Below are positions 44,870 to 56,705 of a stretch of DNA of 64,000 nt, piece after piece. The stretch comes from Sarcophilus harrisii (taxonomy: Eukaryota > Chordata > Mammalia > Dasyuromorphia > Dasyuridae): assembly GCF_902635505.1 (NCBI RefSeq), contig NC_045427.1, positions 86,595,460-86,659,459 of the forward strand. The letters run 5' to 3'. The position numbers and the translations under genes are program-made. The notes under the pieces are model-generated. The model made no database searches. It was not told the origin of the DNA and saw only the letters and a list, made by a program, of their open reading frames with translations. Position 1 is the first letter of the stretch. Each line of letters begins with the position of its first letter.

Positions 44870-46135
44870 AAAGGGAAAAATAGAGTAGTGGACAAATTGC
44901 TTAAAAATGGAATAGGATAAAAATTGGCTCTTCAGCTGAGGAATATGCTGTTGGTAAAACATGTTGCTGCATTTTATAATCATACTTTCCTAAGGCTAAT
45001 TATTAGCAGCTTCCTGGCCATTTTGGAGAGTTTGGTTGGTAGTGATAGGTAGGATTAGATTATGGTCTTAAATAAAACTCTCCTTTCCATTGCTTCTGGT
45101 CCATATTCTTTTTCTAGGCTCTTAAGGATTTGTTTTAAAATTGAATCACTAGGTTTCTTTGATTTCATCTAGAAGCTTAATTTGAAAATGGATATAATTG
45201 CCTGTGCTTCAGAAGAAAATTATTTTTTTAGGGCTCCCTGTGTTCTCTGCTTTGAGATTATCAGTGGGATCTTCTGAATTTAAACCCTTGATAAAGCTAA
45301 TCAGCTTCATCACATAGGTTTAAAAGCTCTCCCCCAGCTTCTCAAAGCAATATTTTGTAACAAAATTTAATGTCATCTGGCAAGGAATATCTTCCCCAGT
45401 TGTGTGCTATCCATGTAGATTATTTTATAGCATAATTTTTGTAATTATATTCCCTGTTAGTATGGATTCAGCCCATACTCCTTTTTCTAGAATGACTGGT
45501 CAGACCGCTATTCAAATTTTTTGACTTAACCAAACTTTGGATGCTTTTTTTGTGTGTGTGTACGTGGGTGTCAGGAAGGAGCTATGTTCAAAATGGATGA
45601 AATTATCACTGTAGATTTTCTTTTTCTGTGTCTACACTAGGGGGTAGAAATGCAGATGGCTTCTCAAGTAGCCCTCAATTTGTGCATGGTCTTTATCTCT
45701 GATTGTAACTCTTCCCAAGCATAAGCAGCCACAGTTGGAGCTTGAGGCGGGTACACCCTGATGGGAAAGGAAGGGAGAGGACCCTGAATTGGGCCTGAAC
45801 ATTATGAAACAAGACTTTGTTGAAACTGATACTTTGGTACAATGAACGGGGAGCTGTTGTTGCTATGGCAACTGCTACGTGGAAAAGTGCATGCTGCCTA
45901 CAGATGATTTTTGCAGCACTCAGTGTTAATCTGATAAATGTCTTTTTTAATAGTAGTTTGTTGGCTAATGGGGAAGGTGAAGTGAACCTTCACTAACCAA
46001 AAGGAGGATGGTAATTTTTGAAGCCTCTGGCTCACTGGCAAACAATAGCTAAATATCTGCTTTTGTTTGTGGAGCCTTGATAATATGATAAACTTGAATG
46101 ACATCAAACAGAAGTACAGTAAGGTTACTGTATAA
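44870..46135. other. Non-repeat island in intron 1, candidate regulatory DNA
   Basis: No SINE, LINE or DNA transposon is recognised here, unlike the flanks. It holds homeodomain-like strings (GGCTAATTATTAGC near 44993-45006), the X-box and ACGTG pair at 45859-45881, and TAATCTGATAAATG near 45928. No long open frame looks coding. Conservation with other mammals is the deciding test. Confidence 0.3.
45859..45881 (+). promoter_or_regulatory. RFX-type X-box next to a hypoxia-response core
   Basis: GTTGCTATGGCAAC at 45859-45872 differs from the ideal RFX site GTTGCCATGGCAAC at one base. ACGTG, the HIF-binding core, follows at 45877-45881. The two sit in a stretch of intron (about 44.9-46.1 kb) in which I recognise no repeat. 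The match is by motif only. Confidence 0.4.
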
Positions 46136-46288
46136 ATGCTGTGGCCACCTGGCTTGATCCTTCAAAGAGGGCTTGGGGGAGGGGAAGAGGAGCTGGGGAA
46201 GCAGTATTTACTACATGTTCCAGAAGTTTACTTGAATTAAATAAATCATCAGTGGGAACATCATTTAGGAATACTAATTCTCAGAAAC

Positions 46289-46460
46289 AGGGAAGGGTTC
46301 TTAACCTTGTGTTAACTATATTACAACAAAAGTGATTTCTTTTATAATTCAATATATTTTATTTTATACATTTAAAACCATGATGCTGAGAAAGAGTCCA
46401 TAGGCTTCATCAGTTCCACAAAGGTTCTATGACCTTTCCAGAAAAGTTAAGAACTCCCAA
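46289..46460 (-). mobile_element. Small TIR DNA transposon, family A, copy 3
   Basis: GGGTTCTTAACCTTG at the left and AAGTTAAGAACTCCC at the right form inverted termini. The inside has CAATATATTTTATTTTATAC and GAGTCCATAGGCTTCATCAG. The CAG-type ends would fit a hAT (Charlie-like) origin. Confidence 0.65.
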
Positions 46461-47434
46461 CCTAAATGATTTGTCTTTGAAATGCCAGCAAGAACACTTC
46501 ACACTAAGAACTGGGATTACAAAGAAAGGCAAAAAACACAATAACAGTACCTACCCTCAAAAAGCTGATATTCTAAAAGGGAAGACAACTTTGCAAAAGA
46601 AAAAAAAATTTTTTTCATTTGGTATACACAGTATATCCCAGAAGTCTTAGAGAAGATATGTCTGTGGAGCATTTAACCTTTCTCTTTTTTGTTTTCAACA
46701 TAAACACATCTTCAAATATCAGTCCTCCATAAGTCACTAAATCAGATGCCTTTGACATTTCATTATATAAATGGGAGGCGTCAGAGACCATTAGAGAGTA
46801 CCTTAATTTATACATCTGGGATTGGTTGTAGGGGGCAGGGTTTCCTGGAGAACCCATGATTCCATCAAGGGAGCTTCCAGCAGGGAGGAAACTGTCTACC
46901 AAATGTATATCAGCACCTGTTCTATAAATAATAAGTCTTAGAGAGTTGCCTGGGGCATTGAGAGGTTGTTATTTATCTAGGGTCACATTGCCAATAATGG
47001 GAAGAATAAGGTTTTTCTTATTCCAAGACTAGCTTTCTATTAACTATGTCACTCTATCTCCAAGAAGCACAGTTATTACATATTATTATGCAGGAATGTC
47101 ATTCTAGCTCTGTTCTCTGTGATCTTCAGGGACTATACAGTGGGACAAGTGAAACTGCCTTCTATGAAAGGCCTTCAATTGTGCTGTCATTACTTCTCTT
47201 TGGTTAGGGTCCCCCTGCATATTGTCTATCTGATAACTCATCCCTGTTTAAGGCAGAGGAGAAAAATTGTATGAACTCTGGAACATCACGGTGAAGCACT
47301 AAAAGTATGGTCTTAATGGTAAGAATGCTACTCTTTGAGTCAAATATCTCTAAATAATTAATTACTGTTTTTCTGGACAGAATAATTTAACCTTTTTGAA
47401 CCTATTTCCTCATCTATAAAATTGACCTAATAAT

Positions 47435-47695
47435 CTTTACATGAAGTATTTTACAAAGTTATGAGGTAGCCCAGTGATAGAGCACTGGGCTTCCTCATCT
47501 GTCAGAATCATGCTTTTAAATGTATAAAATAAAATACAATGTAATACAAAATAAAGTAATTTAATTCTGCTTGCCTCAGTTTCCTCATCTGTCAAATGAG
47601 CCAGAAAAGGAAATGGCAAACCACTCTAGTATCTTTGCCAAGAAATGGGGTCACAGAGAGTTGGACATGACTGAAATAACAATGACAATAGCAAC
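47435..47695 (+). mobile_element. Mar-1 CORE-SINE, plus strand, with an AT-rich insert
   Basis: GAGGTAGCCCAGTGATAGAG and GCCTCAGTTTCCTCATCTGT frame the SINE. Between them is a TGTATAAAATAAAATACAAT stretch that resembles part of the TIR element at 46289-46460, so the copy looks rearranged or carries an insert. Its tail GACATGACTGAAATAAC is intact. Confidence 0.7.
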
Positions 47696-48159
47696 AAAAG
47701 AAACATCTGGCCATAAACTTTAAAGCAATGTATAAATAATAATTTATTAAGGTATGGGTCCTTTATCTTTCCTTCTCAATCAAATTAATCATCATCCTTA
47801 TTAAGAATCCTTAAATTTGGAGCTTAAATAAGGCAAAGTAGCATCCCACTTTGTCTGCTTTATAATAGTTTGCTTTCTTGAGCATTTGTTTAAATACCCT
47901 GTCTCCTAACATGATACTCAGTTCACTTAGAATCTTGAAGGATCAAAAGGAGGGTTGTAATCTACTTCATTGGAGCAAGTACCCATATTGATCTTTGCAA
48001 GTGTTGAAATTGATTAATTATTATAATGTCAATCAGCCAATAAGTATTATATTAAGTGTCTGCTAAATGCAGGTATAGTGGCATTATATCAAATAGTGAC
48101 ACTAATAATGAAGGGACTTCAAAGGTTACCTAATCCAAGCTTCTCATTTTAAAGATGAG

Positions 48160-48270
48160 ATGGGAGCTCTCTGAGGGAAGGGATGATACTTTTGACTTTC
48201 TTTGCATCCCCCATACCTAGCACAATGTCTGGCACATGATTAGAACTTAATTAATATTTGTTGACTAACT
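48160..48270 (+). mobile_element. L2-type 3' end
   Basis: GGGAGCTCTCTGAGGGAAGG, CCTAGCACAATGTCTGGCAC and AATATTTGTTGACTAACTGA are in order. Confidence 0.7.
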
Positions 48271-48465
48271 GATATGGAATTATAAATGTTGAACTAGAAG
48301 AGATCCTAATTCATTTTTCAGACCCAGAGACTGTGACTTGCTAAAGAGTACCCACTCTTGCCAGTATACCATGATGCCCATCTTCATCTCACATGGAAGA
48401 GATTGGACTGTCTCCCCAATGAGACCATTAGTTTTTTAGAGAAAGAGTATTTTTCTTCTTTTATG

Positions 48466-48570
48466 TCAAGCAGCAAGCATTTATTAAGCACTTACTGTAT
48501 GCCAGTCATTGTTACGTGATGGGGAACAAAGCAGGGCAATTTCTCACAATACCTTAAAAAGGACTATGCA
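48466..48570 (-). mobile_element. L2-like tail, minus strand
   Basis: AGCAAGCATTTATTAAGCAC followed by TTACTGTATGCCAGTCATTG. Confidence 0.6.
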
Positions 48571-49989
48571 AATGATAGATGTTGAGTAGACAAAAATAAA
48601 CATACAAAATTTGTTTTAAAGCTTGAGTAGATCTGTGTGGGTGGGTTTGTGTTTGTATGTACAAAAATGTACAGATGGGTAAAGAGAAATTGCCAGATAT
48701 GGGGTAGATTTAGATCCTTGAATGAGGCAGTCACTTAAATCTTTGTTTATTTGCCCATTGGTGAGCAGTGATAATAAAGAAAGATGAGAAGGTAAGAAGT
48801 ACTTAAAAGGAACTATAGATTTGGGGAAAGAAAAAGGATCACCTGCAATAAGATTGACCAGTGGTTATCTCTAAATAAACCCAAGATACAGATGGAGTGA
48901 GTATTCAAGGTTTTAACTATGAAAACTCTAATGAGCCCTTCTGGAGACATTCTTCCCCTTATCAGGTGGGGAAAAGATCTTGTTGGGATTGATCCTTCTC
49001 TACCACAGATGACCCTGCTAACAGAACTCTGACCCTTCTCAGCTGGTTAATTCCAGCTGTGCTGCAGTGTCTGGATTGCTGGGATCTAGGACCATTATTC
49101 ATTTGCATTTTAACATTCCCTCCAGCCACAGTAAGAGGGATGGGGGAGCCTGAAATGAGGGGAGGCTATTATCCATCTGGAAGACCAAAGGAAAAGAATA
49201 TAGCAATGTCCTCCTTGGCTTGTTCTAGCTACAATTCCAAGCAATGGGTGAGGGCAGGGGATGGTTTACATGAAAAATGGCCATTTATTGGCAACCCCAA
49301 GATGCCAAGGCTTTCCGCAATATAAGTTTTTAAACCATTTATTAAAGGTGGTTACGTAAGTGGAAAACTAATCTCTTCATATAAAAGTCCTTACAGGAGA
49401 GGCAGAGGCCTCCATTTGGAACCTTTTGGCTTGTTAAATGTCAAGAGGGGGAAAAGCATTCCAAAACCAGTAAACACTGGTGTTCAGGACTGAAAAGGAG
49501 ATTAGTGTGGAGCCGGTGGCACTGGCGGCAGACTGGACCCAGCATGCCTCACTTCTTGTTCCAACCCAGCTCAATATCAAGCTTTTGCTCTATAGTAAAA
49601 AGGAGAATTTCAGTTGACAGGTATACAATTTATTTCAGGTATGTTACCATGGCAGTTATAAGTAATTTTGTTTTTAATCTGGCATTTAATCCCAGGATAG
49701 ACTAACTTTCCCAGTGGAAACAGGAAATCCCTAGGAGGTTAAACCAGGCCAGGCCACTCATTGAACACAGTTAGCTGCTGCTCTTTCTTTCCCATGTTGT
49801 CTAAAAAGGAATCTAGAATAGGTTTCCCAGGAATAGCAATTTAGCAATTGGATATTCACTATTTCCTGTTGGATGGGTCTTACCCTGTTTAATCACAAGA
49901 GAAGTTATTTACTGTACTGGTCTCTAGTCCCCATACATACTCTTGTGGTTCCCTGCCTCTGTCTTTAAGTATGTGTTCCCCTAACTATG

Positions 49990-50352
49990 AGGGGTATACC
50001 TATTTATTGCCTGGTATGTCCTCTGAATCCCACCCCACCCCCTTGTCCCAACTGAATTCTTATTGATCCTTTAAAGCCCAACTCAAGTACCACTTCCTCC
50101 AGGATATCTTCCTTGCTTTAACTGCAAGCTTTGAATCTCACATAGCCATTTTGTTTTCCAATATACCAATGCACTTATCGCACAATGTTGCATTTAACTA
50201 TAGTTATGTATGTTTGTGTCTTACCCTTTCCTACAGTGTAAGCTCCATAAAAGCAGGAATGTTTCACATAAAATGTTTTAGTCTTCCATGATATAGTGCT
50301 CTGCATGTATTATTGTAGATGCCTAATAAATGTTTGTTGAATGACTAAATGA
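49990..50352 (+). mobile_element. L2 LINE 3' end
   Basis: AAAGCCCAACTCAAGTACCA, CCTCCAGGATATCTTCCTTG, GTGTAAGCTCCATAAAAGCA and GCCTAATAAATGTTTGTTGA are in order, a clear L2 tail. Confidence 0.82.
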
Positions 50353-50489
50353 GTGTATGTTGAATAATGTTTGGTTGGTTTTCACATAAGATGTTTTAAC
50401 AATGTTTACTTTTTTAGGGATGCATTTTGGGTGAAGTGGGATTTTTTAAAGGGGAACAAGGGACAAAAAGTTAGAATTAAGACCATAAG

Positions 50490-50695
50490 CAATGCCAATA
50501 TGGCATAATAGAAGGAACTCTGAACTGGAAACCAAAAGACATGGATTCAAATCTCAGACCTGCCATTTGGTACTGAGTGACTCAGGTCAAGTCATTTCAT
50601 CTCTGAGTCTCAGTGTCCTTGTTTGTAAAATGAGAGGTTTGAACTAGAGCTCTCTTAAGTTCCATTTTGATTTTAAGATTCTATAGTTTTATAAT
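50490..50695 (+). mobile_element. MIR SINE, well preserved
   Basis: GGCATAATAGAAGGAACTCT, AGGTCAAGTCATTTCATCTC and TGAGAGGTTTGAACTAGAGC end in AAGATTCTATAG. Confidence 0.85.
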
Positions 50696-51399
50696 CCGAT
50701 TGCTTCTTTGGGAAGGAAGAGGATCTCTGAGATTGCACTCCCCCTGGGATGTCTCCAAAGAGTTGGCAATGTAAAGCCACCCTACTCAGGGAATGGTTAC
50801 TTGGGGGATGCCTGCCATAATTCTGGGGCAGAAAGAGGCTGACTTCTTTGAACAGAGGGGTTATTTGGACCCCATCTAAGAAAGCCCATAGGATCATAAG
50901 TTTTAAAATGGTGAATACCTTAGACAGCCTTTGTTCCATCTTCCCCCTCCCCCATTTATAAGCTCCAAAGTGAATAGCTTGCCCAAGGTCATTCAGCTAG
51001 TAAGTGGAAGAAGTAAACTGAAGTTCAAATCTGCAGACTCTCTGATTTGAGATCACACCTTCTTTCCCTTGTGGACCACTCCCTTCAGTTGCCTGGTTGC
51101 AATCCAGCTTCTTTCTATTAATCTGTTCAAGTATGTGACAATGCTGATAAGGGAGTGTTTGAAATGATGACTTCAGTATTCACTCTCTCGGCTCTTGCCA
51201 AGTCAGCAAGCATAGAGGTTCTTTGCTCAACAACCTAGATATTTTTCATGGACCTATAGCTGCCATTTTTCTTTCTGGGGACAATATTAGTTTGATGATG
51301 AAAATAGAGATCTTTCTACACTAATTTTCAGAATTATTATTATTTTTTTTTTATGGAGGGACAGTTTTGTTTGTAAAACATAAATATTCAGTAAGGAAG

Positions 51400-51780
51400 G
51401 GAAAGTAAAAGGGCCCAGTTGATTAATCAAAATCAATTGAGTGATCAATCAGCTAGAGACAATTTTTTGAAGAAAGGGAAACAACTGTGCAATCTAGTTA
51501 AAGACTGAATAGTACAAATGATTAAGTTGAGTGATTGCTTCCTGCAAAAGAAATTGCCCTTATCATGCTCCATTTATCTTTAAAAGAGCTGCCTCCAGAG
51601 CAAAATAATAGGGAGAGGGATCTCTGGTAAAGGTAAAGGATGAAACCATATGAGACACAGGTCACAACATTCAGAATGAGGCCGTTCCTACAGTGGCTCA
51701 GCTATCCCTGAAAAGGAAGTTATCCACACAAAGGGAGTTGCCTCCCCTCTTCTAGGTCAGTATCATACAAAGTATAAGGA
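51400..51780. other. Non-repeat stretch in intron 1, nothing firm
   Basis: No repeat is recognised. It contains TGATTAATCAAAATCAATTG (51419-51438), rich in TGATT/AATCA half-sites, and CCTTATCATGC, a GATA-like site, near 51560. This is a weak candidate for regulatory DNA. Confidence 0.18.
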
Positions 51781-52162
51781 TGGGGTACAATAAATCCCAT
51801 TTAATTTAAAATAAGTGATACTTTTATTATTAATAATCATAATTAATAATTCTTAAGTTATATTTTAAAGGAGAAGAGAACCAGTCTCAACCAACGTCAG
51901 TAATAAATTTTAGTTCAGTAACCCAATCATAGATATCAGACTAATGCAAAAAAAAAAATGTCCTTGGAACTACAGTAATAGAAGAAACTTGATTAAGCCC
52001 TAGAGGTCATCTTCGAAGTATATAATCTAGTGCCAAAGTTAATTCTAGAGATTGGATCAGACATTGGTAGGCAAATTGGGAAACTGCCTTCACTATCTCT
52101 TCCCCTGAAGGAGCAGCTCTTTAATTCTCCCAACCAGTTGAAGCACAAGGAGAATGTGACTC

Positions 52163-52202
52163 TGTGTGTGTGTATGTATGTGTGTATGTGTGTGTGTGTG
52201 TA
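52163..52202. repeat. TG microsatellite, impure
   Basis: TGTGTG units with two TATG interruptions. Confidence 0.88.
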
Positions 52203-52569
52203 ATTCTTCTGTTACCGGTTTCATTTATCAACCTTGTTGTTCTCCACTTACATAATGCTGCCTACAGTTTTTCACCTCACATACTGCCTCTTAGTAGGTG
52301 AATGCCAAGGTTATTTGTCTATATTAGTATTTCAATTAGGAGAACCTTGGACTCCTAGAACACAAGAGTTGAAAGGGCTTCGCAAGGTCATCATTTTGCT
52401 TAGGAAGCCCACAGTGATTAAGAGACTGACTTTGTCCTCTGACACAAAAGGAACAAAGAGGCTGAGCTGGGATTTATTCCCACTTTGACAAATTACAGAT
52501 TGCTGAATAGGACAAGAGATGAGGGGCAGGATCCACTCAGTCAGGAAGTAACGATGCTATGGGAGAGAA

Positions 52570-52830
52570 TTAGATGGGCAACTAGGTGGCTCAGTAGATA
52601 GAGTGGATAGAGAGCTGTCAAGAGTCAGGAAAACCTGAGTTTAAATCCAACCTCAAATACTTCCTAGTTGTATGACCCTGTACAAGTCACTTAACCCTAT
52701 TTGCCTCAGTTTCCTCATCTGTCAAATGAGCTGAAGAAGGAAATAGCAAACAACCTATCTATCTTTACCAGGAAAACCCCAAATGGGGTCACAAAGAGTT
52801 AAACATGATAGAAATGACTCAGCAACAGCC
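52570..52830 (+). mobile_element. Mar-1 CORE-SINE, plus strand, full length
   Basis: GGGCAACTAGGTGGCTCAGT, a short GTGGATAGAG duplication, TTTGCCTCAGTTTCCTCATC, CCCCAAATGGGGTCACAAAG and a GACTCAGCAACAG tail are in order. Confidence 0.9.
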
Positions 52831-53113
52831 ATGGTGCAAGACCCTTAGTGGCATACGAATACCCAATAGAATCTAATATCTTAGATTAAATAAACTAGAT
52901 GGAAATCTCCAGCCCAGCTTTGTGGAAAGAAGAGATCTAGAACTCTGATTGAAGCATACAAAGAGTTCGGCCACTTTCTTTGGCACTTTTATTTGAGCCA
53001 AGTGTTTTTCCTTCCTTTGCCTATTAAAAAGCAACCCCTCCTTCCATCCCAATTTCATCCTTATATCAAGTCAGCCTCCAAGACAGGGGAACATAAGACC
53101 TCTGAGGTATTGT

Positions 53114-53323
53114 CAGAGGTGTCAAACATGGGCCTGTGGACCAAAGCTCCCAAGGATTGTCTGAACCAGATTAAAACATCAAAAGGAAACATTTAACAAA
53201 ATAAATGAAAACACAGTAGCACATAGATAACCTGAACATGTGGTTTTCTAAGTCACTGTGTAACTTTCAGAGAACCTTATGTAGTTTAGTGATTTTTGTT
53301 AAGATTTGAGTTGAACATCACTG
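53114..53323 (+). mobile_element. Small TIR DNA transposon, family B, copy 3, both ends clear
   Basis: CAGAGGTGTCAAAC (from 53114) and GTTGAACATCACTG (to 53323) are inverted termini with CAG ends, 210 bp apart. No 8-bp target duplication is seen. Inside are ACCAGATTAAAACATC, ACATTTAACAAAATAAATG and GCACATAGATAACCTGAACA. It looks like a non-autonomous hAT-type element. Confidence 0.72.
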
Positions 53324-53789
53324 CACCAAATGAATATTATAATTATAAAGTATTTAAAGATTGCAAAGCACTTTACCTAGGTTATCTCAGTTGATATATC
53401 CTTTATGAGCAATGGATTGAAGCCAAAGAAGCTAGGTCCATATTCTCTTCTGTTCATTTATTAATGAACAATTATAAAGGGCCTACTAGGTGCCAGGCAC
53501 CTATTACAAGTAATTTAATATAATCTTAATTACTAATTAATATGTGATCTTGATTGGTCAAGTCATTTTGCTGGCCTAACCCTGATTGGTTAGATGATGA
53601 GATTGCCCTACATGGTCTCAAAGGTCATATCCATGAGATAGATCCATGTTGCTATGAAAGAGATTGCTTCAGTTCACAAAGAACTTCCATCTGGCTCTAG
53701 AGACAAAGCTAACCTCAGAAAGACAATTCTATTTCTGTGGATCCATCATCTCATCATGCTTAACCATGTAGTCTAGCCGGTTAGCACAA

Positions 53790-54000
53790 GGCCGGTAATA
53801 ATAGCAGCTTCCATTTATGTGTTTAATTGGTGCTTTAGAGTTTATAAAGTGCTTTCTTCCCAATAATCTTGTGAGGTTTGGTGGTATAAGTATTATCTTT
53901 CCTTTTTTATAAATGAAAAAAAAACTGAGACTTAGAGATGATGAAGACTTAGAGAGAGATGAAGTGACCTGCCAAATTCACACAATTAGTAAATGATACA
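53790..54000 (-). mobile_element. MIR SINE, minus strand
   Basis: TAGCAGCTTCCATTTATGTG, CAATAATCTTGTGAGGTTTG and a diverged AAACTGAGACTTAGAG part are in order. Confidence 0.65.
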
Positions 54001-54964
54001 TCAGATAATTGCTACAGATCAAAAATACCATCAGAATTCTGAGGAAGGGAAGACTATTCTGGACAGAGTATTAAGTATGAAACTTTTGCTGATCCTCCAC
54101 AGACAGAAAAGAATCAGATCCAGAGAATTTTGGAGGGGCATCCCTACATTTCTATTATTTCTCTATATCAAATCCATATCCACATATAAATCAGATCTAT
54201 ATCAAATTGATCATAAAGCAAAATGGAACTAGGGATGAAGATGATAAAATTTTAGATTTCATTCTTTTGTGTGTGTGTGAGATGGGGGTGAGGAAAATAT
54301 TATACAAGGAAATATTAAAAGCTTTGAGTCATGGAATTGAAGAACAGGATTGAATTCATTAGCTTTAATGCAAGCAAAAAGAGTGCTCCTTCCCCTCACC
54401 TTAACTGACCACCTCATCCAAAAAGTCTTGTTGACTTTAACCATTGACTCCATCTCTGAGTAAAGATAAAGACACCCTATGTTGTGTATAAACATGCTGC
54501 CTCATATTTCCAATGATGAGCAAAGGTTACGTAAGGGATATCATTTAGGAATTGATGATTAAGAAAAAAAGATGGGTCTAGTCAGGTAACAAGAGTAAGA
54601 AGAAGATGTTATATAATCCTTGAGTTGCTTTGGTAAAATGTCAAAATATCAAATGCATAAATAACACCACCTACAGAAAAGCCTTTTGTAGACTGAGTGA
54701 ATTATGCATGAATAATTTGTTAGAGAACATGGAAGTGAATCTCATAGCAAGAAAAGGCATCCATGGATATATGGATGGGTTTCATTATCAGTGGAAGGAA
54801 TACCATCTTTGAGATGGTAGTCAATTGATGAGTGAAGTTAGAGTAGAATTAACCAATTTTTATAACTCTTAAACCTAGGGATTGTTCTTCCTAAATAGAC
54901 TGAGAAATGGTTCATCTTTGAACTCAGCAGATGATTATAGAGGGAAGAAATCTTAGGAATTTAA

Positions 54965-55085
54965 GCAGTAGATAAACATTTATTAAGTGCCTATGATGAG
55001 CCCGATATTGTGTTAAATTTTAGGGATTTAAAGACAAAAATGAAGTAGCCTCTTTTCCTAAGAAGGTCATATTTTATAGTGGAAG
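54965..55085 (-). mobile_element. L2-like tail, minus strand
   Basis: ATAAACATTTATTAAGTGCC and TTCCTAAGAAGGTCATATTT match the reversed tail and a CAAGGAGCTCACATTCT-like segment. Confidence 0.6.
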
Positions 55086-55494
55086 TAGGCAAATAGATAT
55101 GTGTATTGAAAGTCAGGATACATTGCTTTTACTTTAACAAAGCCTATCCCAAAAAGGGCTCCCTTCAAAGCCATTTTGTTTTGAGACATTTTCCTTCAAA
55201 CAGGTAGACAGTACTGATTCTAGAGGCTCAGGGTGGAATTTCTAGAATCCCTTTTGTTCAACAGGTATCTGTGCTCTTACCAGAGGATAATCTGTGAATC
55301 ACAGAGAGAGTGGTAAACCTTAACCCATTTTGACAGAAGGGGGAAAGCAGGGAGGAATTTTCAGTTCACTCTTACATTAAAGTGAGAATTTATGGATCTT
55401 ATTTTCCAGTACATTCTTCTTTCCAGTGAAGTTTCTTAGTCCATACTGAAAATCCTTCTAAGAATAATAATCCTTCCCTTATATATTCTCTGAT

Positions 55495-55855
55495 TCTATT
55501 GATTAGAGATACACACATTCAAACAACTCTGAAAACTATGGAAACTGGAGAATCAAAACATAGTGTTTTCACCTTTTTGTTGTTGGTTTTTTGTTGTTGT
55601 TGTTTTTACTTTTTCATGTTTTTTTTTTTTCCTTTTTGATCTGATTTTTTTTTTTTTTTTGCATAGAGTAATGTATTTGGGAATAGTTTGGAAGAATTGC
55701 ACATATTTAACCTAAATCAGATTGCCTGCTGTGTTGGGAAGGGGGAGGAATGAGGAGAGAGAAAAATTTGGAACACAAGGTTTTGCAAAAGTGAATGTTG
55801 AAAACTATCTTTGCATATATTTGGAAAAATAAAATACTCTTCAAACTATCAAACA
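55495..55855 (+). mobile_element. L1 3' UTR, first of two in tandem
   Basis: It includes AATCAAAACATAGTGTTTTC, T-rich runs (55575-55665), CAGATTGCCTGCTGTGTTGG and the closing words TTTGCATATATTTGGAAAAA plus TAAAATACTC. A second L1 3' end starts within about 15 bases. Confidence 0.8.
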
Positions 55856-55865
55856 AAAAGCCAAA

Positions 55866-56705
55866 CAACCCTTATCAGATTGGCCCAGATGATAGGAAAA
55901 GATAGTGATAAATGTTGGAGGGGATTTGGGCAAACTGGAATGCTAATGTATTGAGTAGAGTCTTGAATGGATCCAGCCATTCTGGAGAACAAGTTGAAAC
56001 TACGCCCAAAGGGCTATAAAACTGTGCATATCTTTTGATCCATCAGTGTCTCTACTGGGTCTGTATCCTAAAGACAACATAAAAGAGAGGAAAGAAACCA
56101 CATGTACAAAAATGTTTGGAATATCTCTTTTTGTTGTGGCAAGAAATTAGAATTGAGAGAGTGCCCATCAGTTGGGGAGTCACTGAATAAGTTGTGATAT
56201 ATGATTGTGATGGAATACTATTGTCCTATAAAATGATGAGCAGGCAGACTTACATGAACTGATGCTAAGTGAAGTGAGCAGAACCAGGAAAACATTGTAC
56301 ACAGTAACAAGAAGATTGTGTGATGATCAACTATGATAGACTTAGCTCTTCTCAGCTAATCTGGGATCCAAAATGATCCAAAACAATTCCAATAGATTTG
56401 TAGTGGAAAATCCATCCACATCCAGAGAGAGAACTATGGAGACTGAAAATCAAAGCATAGTATTTTCACTATTTTTTTCCTTTCTCGGTCTTTTCTTCTT
56501 GATTTCTTTCTGATTTTTCTTTCACAACATGACTAATGTGGTAATATATTTTAAATGTTTATGCATATATATCCTATGTCAGATTGCTTGTTTGGGGGAC
56601 AGTGTAGAAGGAAGGGAGAAAGGGAAGAAAAAATTTGGAACTCAAAATATTACAAAAAATTAATGTTGAAAATGATCTTTACATGTAATTTAAAAAAATA
56701 AAATA
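55866..56705 (+). mobile_element. L1 3' end, second of two in tandem, best preserved
   Basis: It starts in late ORF2 (CAGATGATAGGAAAAGATAG), passes the MEYYCPIK-like segment (TGTGATGGAATACTATTGTC, comparable to human L1 MEYYAAIKNDE) and AGTGAAGTGAGCAGAACCAG, and ends in a 3' UTR with T-rich and AAATAAAATAC tail words. This copy served as my reference for the other L1 ends in the window. Confidence 0.85.
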
